Shown piece by piece: positions 62,654 to 64,000 of a stretch of 64,000 bases of DNA (the stretch's first letter is position 1; each line of letters begins with the position of its first letter). The stretch comes from CAWCVR01 sp963799105 (lineage in GTDB: Bacteria > Acidobacteriota > Terriglobia > Bryobacterales > Bryobacteraceae): NCBI GenBank assembly GCA_963799105.1, contig CAWCVR010000010.1, positions 620,001 through 684,000 of the forward strand. Direction: 5' to 3'. The notes beneath the pieces are model-generated. The model had not been told where the DNA came from. It saw only the letters and a list, made by a program, of their open reading frames with translations, and searched no databases. The position numbers were made by a program, and so were the translations under genes.

Positions 62654-62824
62654 ATGCGCAAGAACGTGCTGGCGAAGTGCTACGGCGGCGACATCTCGCG
62701 CAGGCGCAAACTGCTGGAGAAACAGAAGGAAGGCAAGAAGCGGATGAAGCGCGTGGGCCGCGTGGAGATCCCGCAGGAGGCGTTTCTGGCAGTGTTGAAG
62801 GTGGGGCAGGAGGAGGCGGAGTAG
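62654..62824 (+). pseudogene. Diverged copy of the lepA 3' end
   Basis: This 171-bp stretch is colinear with 61045-61215 with no gap and ends at the same stop. I count 14 differences: 13 codons differ, 10 of them silently, and the three amino-acid changes are G to R, K to R and D to E (for example DISRRRKLLE against DISRKRKLLE). It is not translated from a native start. The pattern of silent changes means it diverged while under protein-level selection, so it comes from another functional lepA allele and is not a fresh local duplication. Confidence 0.9.
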
Positions 62825-62895
62825 GGAGGAACCGCTGCGGGAGGAACGCCCCCAAGGCCGCGGGCGAGCGCTACCATAGAGGAGGAGCGCCCCTT

Positions 62896-63156
62896 ATGCA
62901 TTCCACGACTCTGGATCTTGGCGAGGACCTGAGCGGTCTCCTGGCGCCTTTGGGTGAACCGATCGGGCGGACTGCGCGCGAGATGATCGTGTTCGAACTA
63001 TACCGGCGAGGGCTGATCTCCAGCGGCAAGGGCGCCGAACTCATGGGCACTCCCCGGCTGGAGTTCATCCAGCGGACCTCGGAGCTGGGCATCCCCTACT
63101 TTCGATTCACGGAAGACGAATGGCAGGCGGAAGTCGCCGAGAGCAAGCGAGCCTGA
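62896..63156 (+). CDS. UPF0175-family antitoxin-like protein
   Basis: An 86-residue protein. The helical DNA-binding-like core is EMIVFELYRRGLISSGKGAE, then LMGTPRLEFIQRTSELGIPY and FRFTEDEW, typical of UPF0175. GGAGG lies ahead of the ATG. The DUF3368 frame starts at the next base after its stop, as expected for this antitoxin-toxin pair. Confidence 0.8.
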   Translation: MHSTTLDLGEDLSGLLAPLGEPIGRTAREMIVFELYRRGLISSGKGAELMGTPRLEFIQRTSELGIPYFRFTEDEWQAEVAESKRA

Positions 63157-63616
63157 GTGGAGGTCATTTCCAATTCGAGCCCGCTCAATCGCGCTGACTC
63201 AAATTGGCCAAGTCGATCTGCTCCGCCGGCTTCACCCGCGCGTCTCCATTCCTCCTGCCGTCGCGAGGGAAGTGGAACCAACGGTCGCGCAGCTTCCCGT
63301 ATGGATAACGGTCCGGGAACTGGCACACTCCCTTCAGCCAAGCACGGTGGCCGCTTCCATTGGTCCTGGAGAACGCGAGGTCATCAGTTTGGGTTTGGAA
63401 TTCGGAGCCGCGCTGCTTATTCTCGATGAACAGCCCGCGCGGCGGCTTGCTGGATCGCTGGGCCTTCGGGTGATTGGAACAGTCGGTATTCTGATGGCGG
63501 GCAAGCAGCGTGGTTTCCTGGCAAAGGTCCGGCCCGAATTGGACCGGCTGCGAGCGGTCCGGTTCTTCATGGATCAAGAACTCTATGATCGGGTAATAGC
63601 CCAAGCTGGAGAGTAA
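63157..63616 (+). CDS. DUF3368 PIN-like toxin, one +1 shift
   Basis: Starting with GTG at 63157 the frame reads MEVISNSSPL, then must change frame to reach QIGQVDLLRRLHPRVSIPPA. Removing one A from CTCAATCGCG (about 63187) gives SPLIALTQIGQVDLL, the normal family beginning. The remainder, LPVWITVRELAHSLQPS, then GPGEREVISLGLEFGAALLI, LDEQPARRLAGSLGLRVIGT and VGILMAGKQRGFLAKVRPEL, is complete. The reconstructed protein is about 152 residues. DUF3368 proteins have a PIN-like nuclease fold. Probably intact in the cell if the inserted base is an error. Confidence 0.75.
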
Positions 63617-63637
63617 CTGGCGGCGGGCGGGATGCAA

Positions 63638-63919
63638 TTAGCTGGCAGAGGAGTGTTCCGCGGCAAGGCGGGCGCGTCCGCGTTTCTTCACGCCGGCGGC
63701 AAGTTCACGAATGGATTGCTCCGTAACGAGCCGGCTTTCGCCGCGAGCCAAGGAAGCCTCGGCCTGATCGACGGCGGCGAGAATCTCCGGGCGGGTCCGC
63801 TCGCGTTCTTCCCACAAGGCGAGGGCTTCATGCACGGCGTCTTCCTCGGCTTGCAGCCGGCCGCTCACGATTGCCTGGCGAACAAACGCCATTTGGTCTT
63901 GGGTGAGCTGCACTTCCAT
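63638..63919 (-). CDS. ParD-like (CC2985) antitoxin
   Basis: A 93-residue RHH-type antitoxin: MEVQLTQDQMAFVRQAIVSG is the N-terminal strand and helix, GRLQAEEDAVHEALALWEER the second helix, and the tail is charged. The ParE/RelE toxin that usually follows is absent, because the DUF3368 gene runs toward it on the other strand. The last 80 bases of the window show no feature. Confidence 0.75.
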   Translation of the reverse strand: MEVQLTQDQMAFVRQAIVSGRLQAEEDAVHEALALWEERERTRPEILAAVDQAEASLARGESRLVTEQSIRELAAGVKKRGRARLAAEHSSAS

Positions 63920-64000
63920 TGTCTTAATGGTACGCGGGTTCCACCGCCACGGCAACAGTCAGAACCATTGCGCGGCACGGCGGCCAGCGTGCGGAGGCGC

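Overview
This is a G+C-rich chromosomal window most consistent with an Acidobacteriota genome of the Solibacter/Bryobacter type. The evidence is indirect: many secreted beta-propeller, FG-GAP/ASPIC and multiheme proteins, a TIGR03436-type VWFA protein, tandem hypothetical secreted proteins, short dispersed palindromes, and many small toxin-antitoxin (TA) genes. No rRNA, tRNA, CRISPR array, phage or insertion sequence was recognised.

Layout. 1-11.3 kb: 5'-partial citrate synthase, a secreted metallo-hydrolase, a sugar MFS transporter, two head-to-head paralogous GH2 enzymes with discoidin-like modules, and a URO-D-like protein. 11.4-19.9 kb: motAB, an OmpA-like protein, a large secreted repeat protein, two tandem secreted paralogues, an XRE regulator and a LytTR response regulator. 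19.9-32 kb: inositol-phosphate synthase, an epimerase, a membrane glycosyltransferase, aconitase, a CusF-like lipoprotein, transaldolase and glycogen phosphorylase. 32-41 kb: an overlapping same-strand series (HZS-alpha-like heme propeller, ASPIC protein, YVTN/diheme cytochrome, ligand-type propeller, RidA) followed by a periplasmic binding protein. 40.9-42.2 kb: a small decaying TA island. 42.2-57.6 kb: VWFA protein, lipoprotein, TPR-ASPIC protein, amidase, a TIR/TA accessory block, a second ASPIC protein with a pentaheme TPR cytochrome, and a histidine kinase. 57.6-61.2 kb: nusB-ribH-enoyl-CoA hydratase and lepA. 61.2-64 kb: an accessory tail with an FRG-domain protein, hicBA, UPF0175-DUF3368 and a ParD-like antitoxin.

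Three signals stand out. (1) Two accessory islands (after the binding-protein gene and after lepA) are each bounded distally by a gap-free, diverged second copy of the 3' end of the gene they follow: 90 bp at about 89% and 171 bp at about 92% identity by hand count. (2) A modular palindromic repeat family, with ends like TGTGGGGCAGG and CCTGCCCCACA, occurs in at least eight places. One copy sits in frame inside a signal-peptide coding region, and repeats also abut the start regions of two other secreted-protein genes. (3) Nine or so conserved genes or modules carry single-base +1 insertions. Because these hit citrate synthase, aconitase and glycogen phosphorylase, sequencing or assembly error is the simplest explanation, and several genes annotated here as interrupted are probably intact in the cell.
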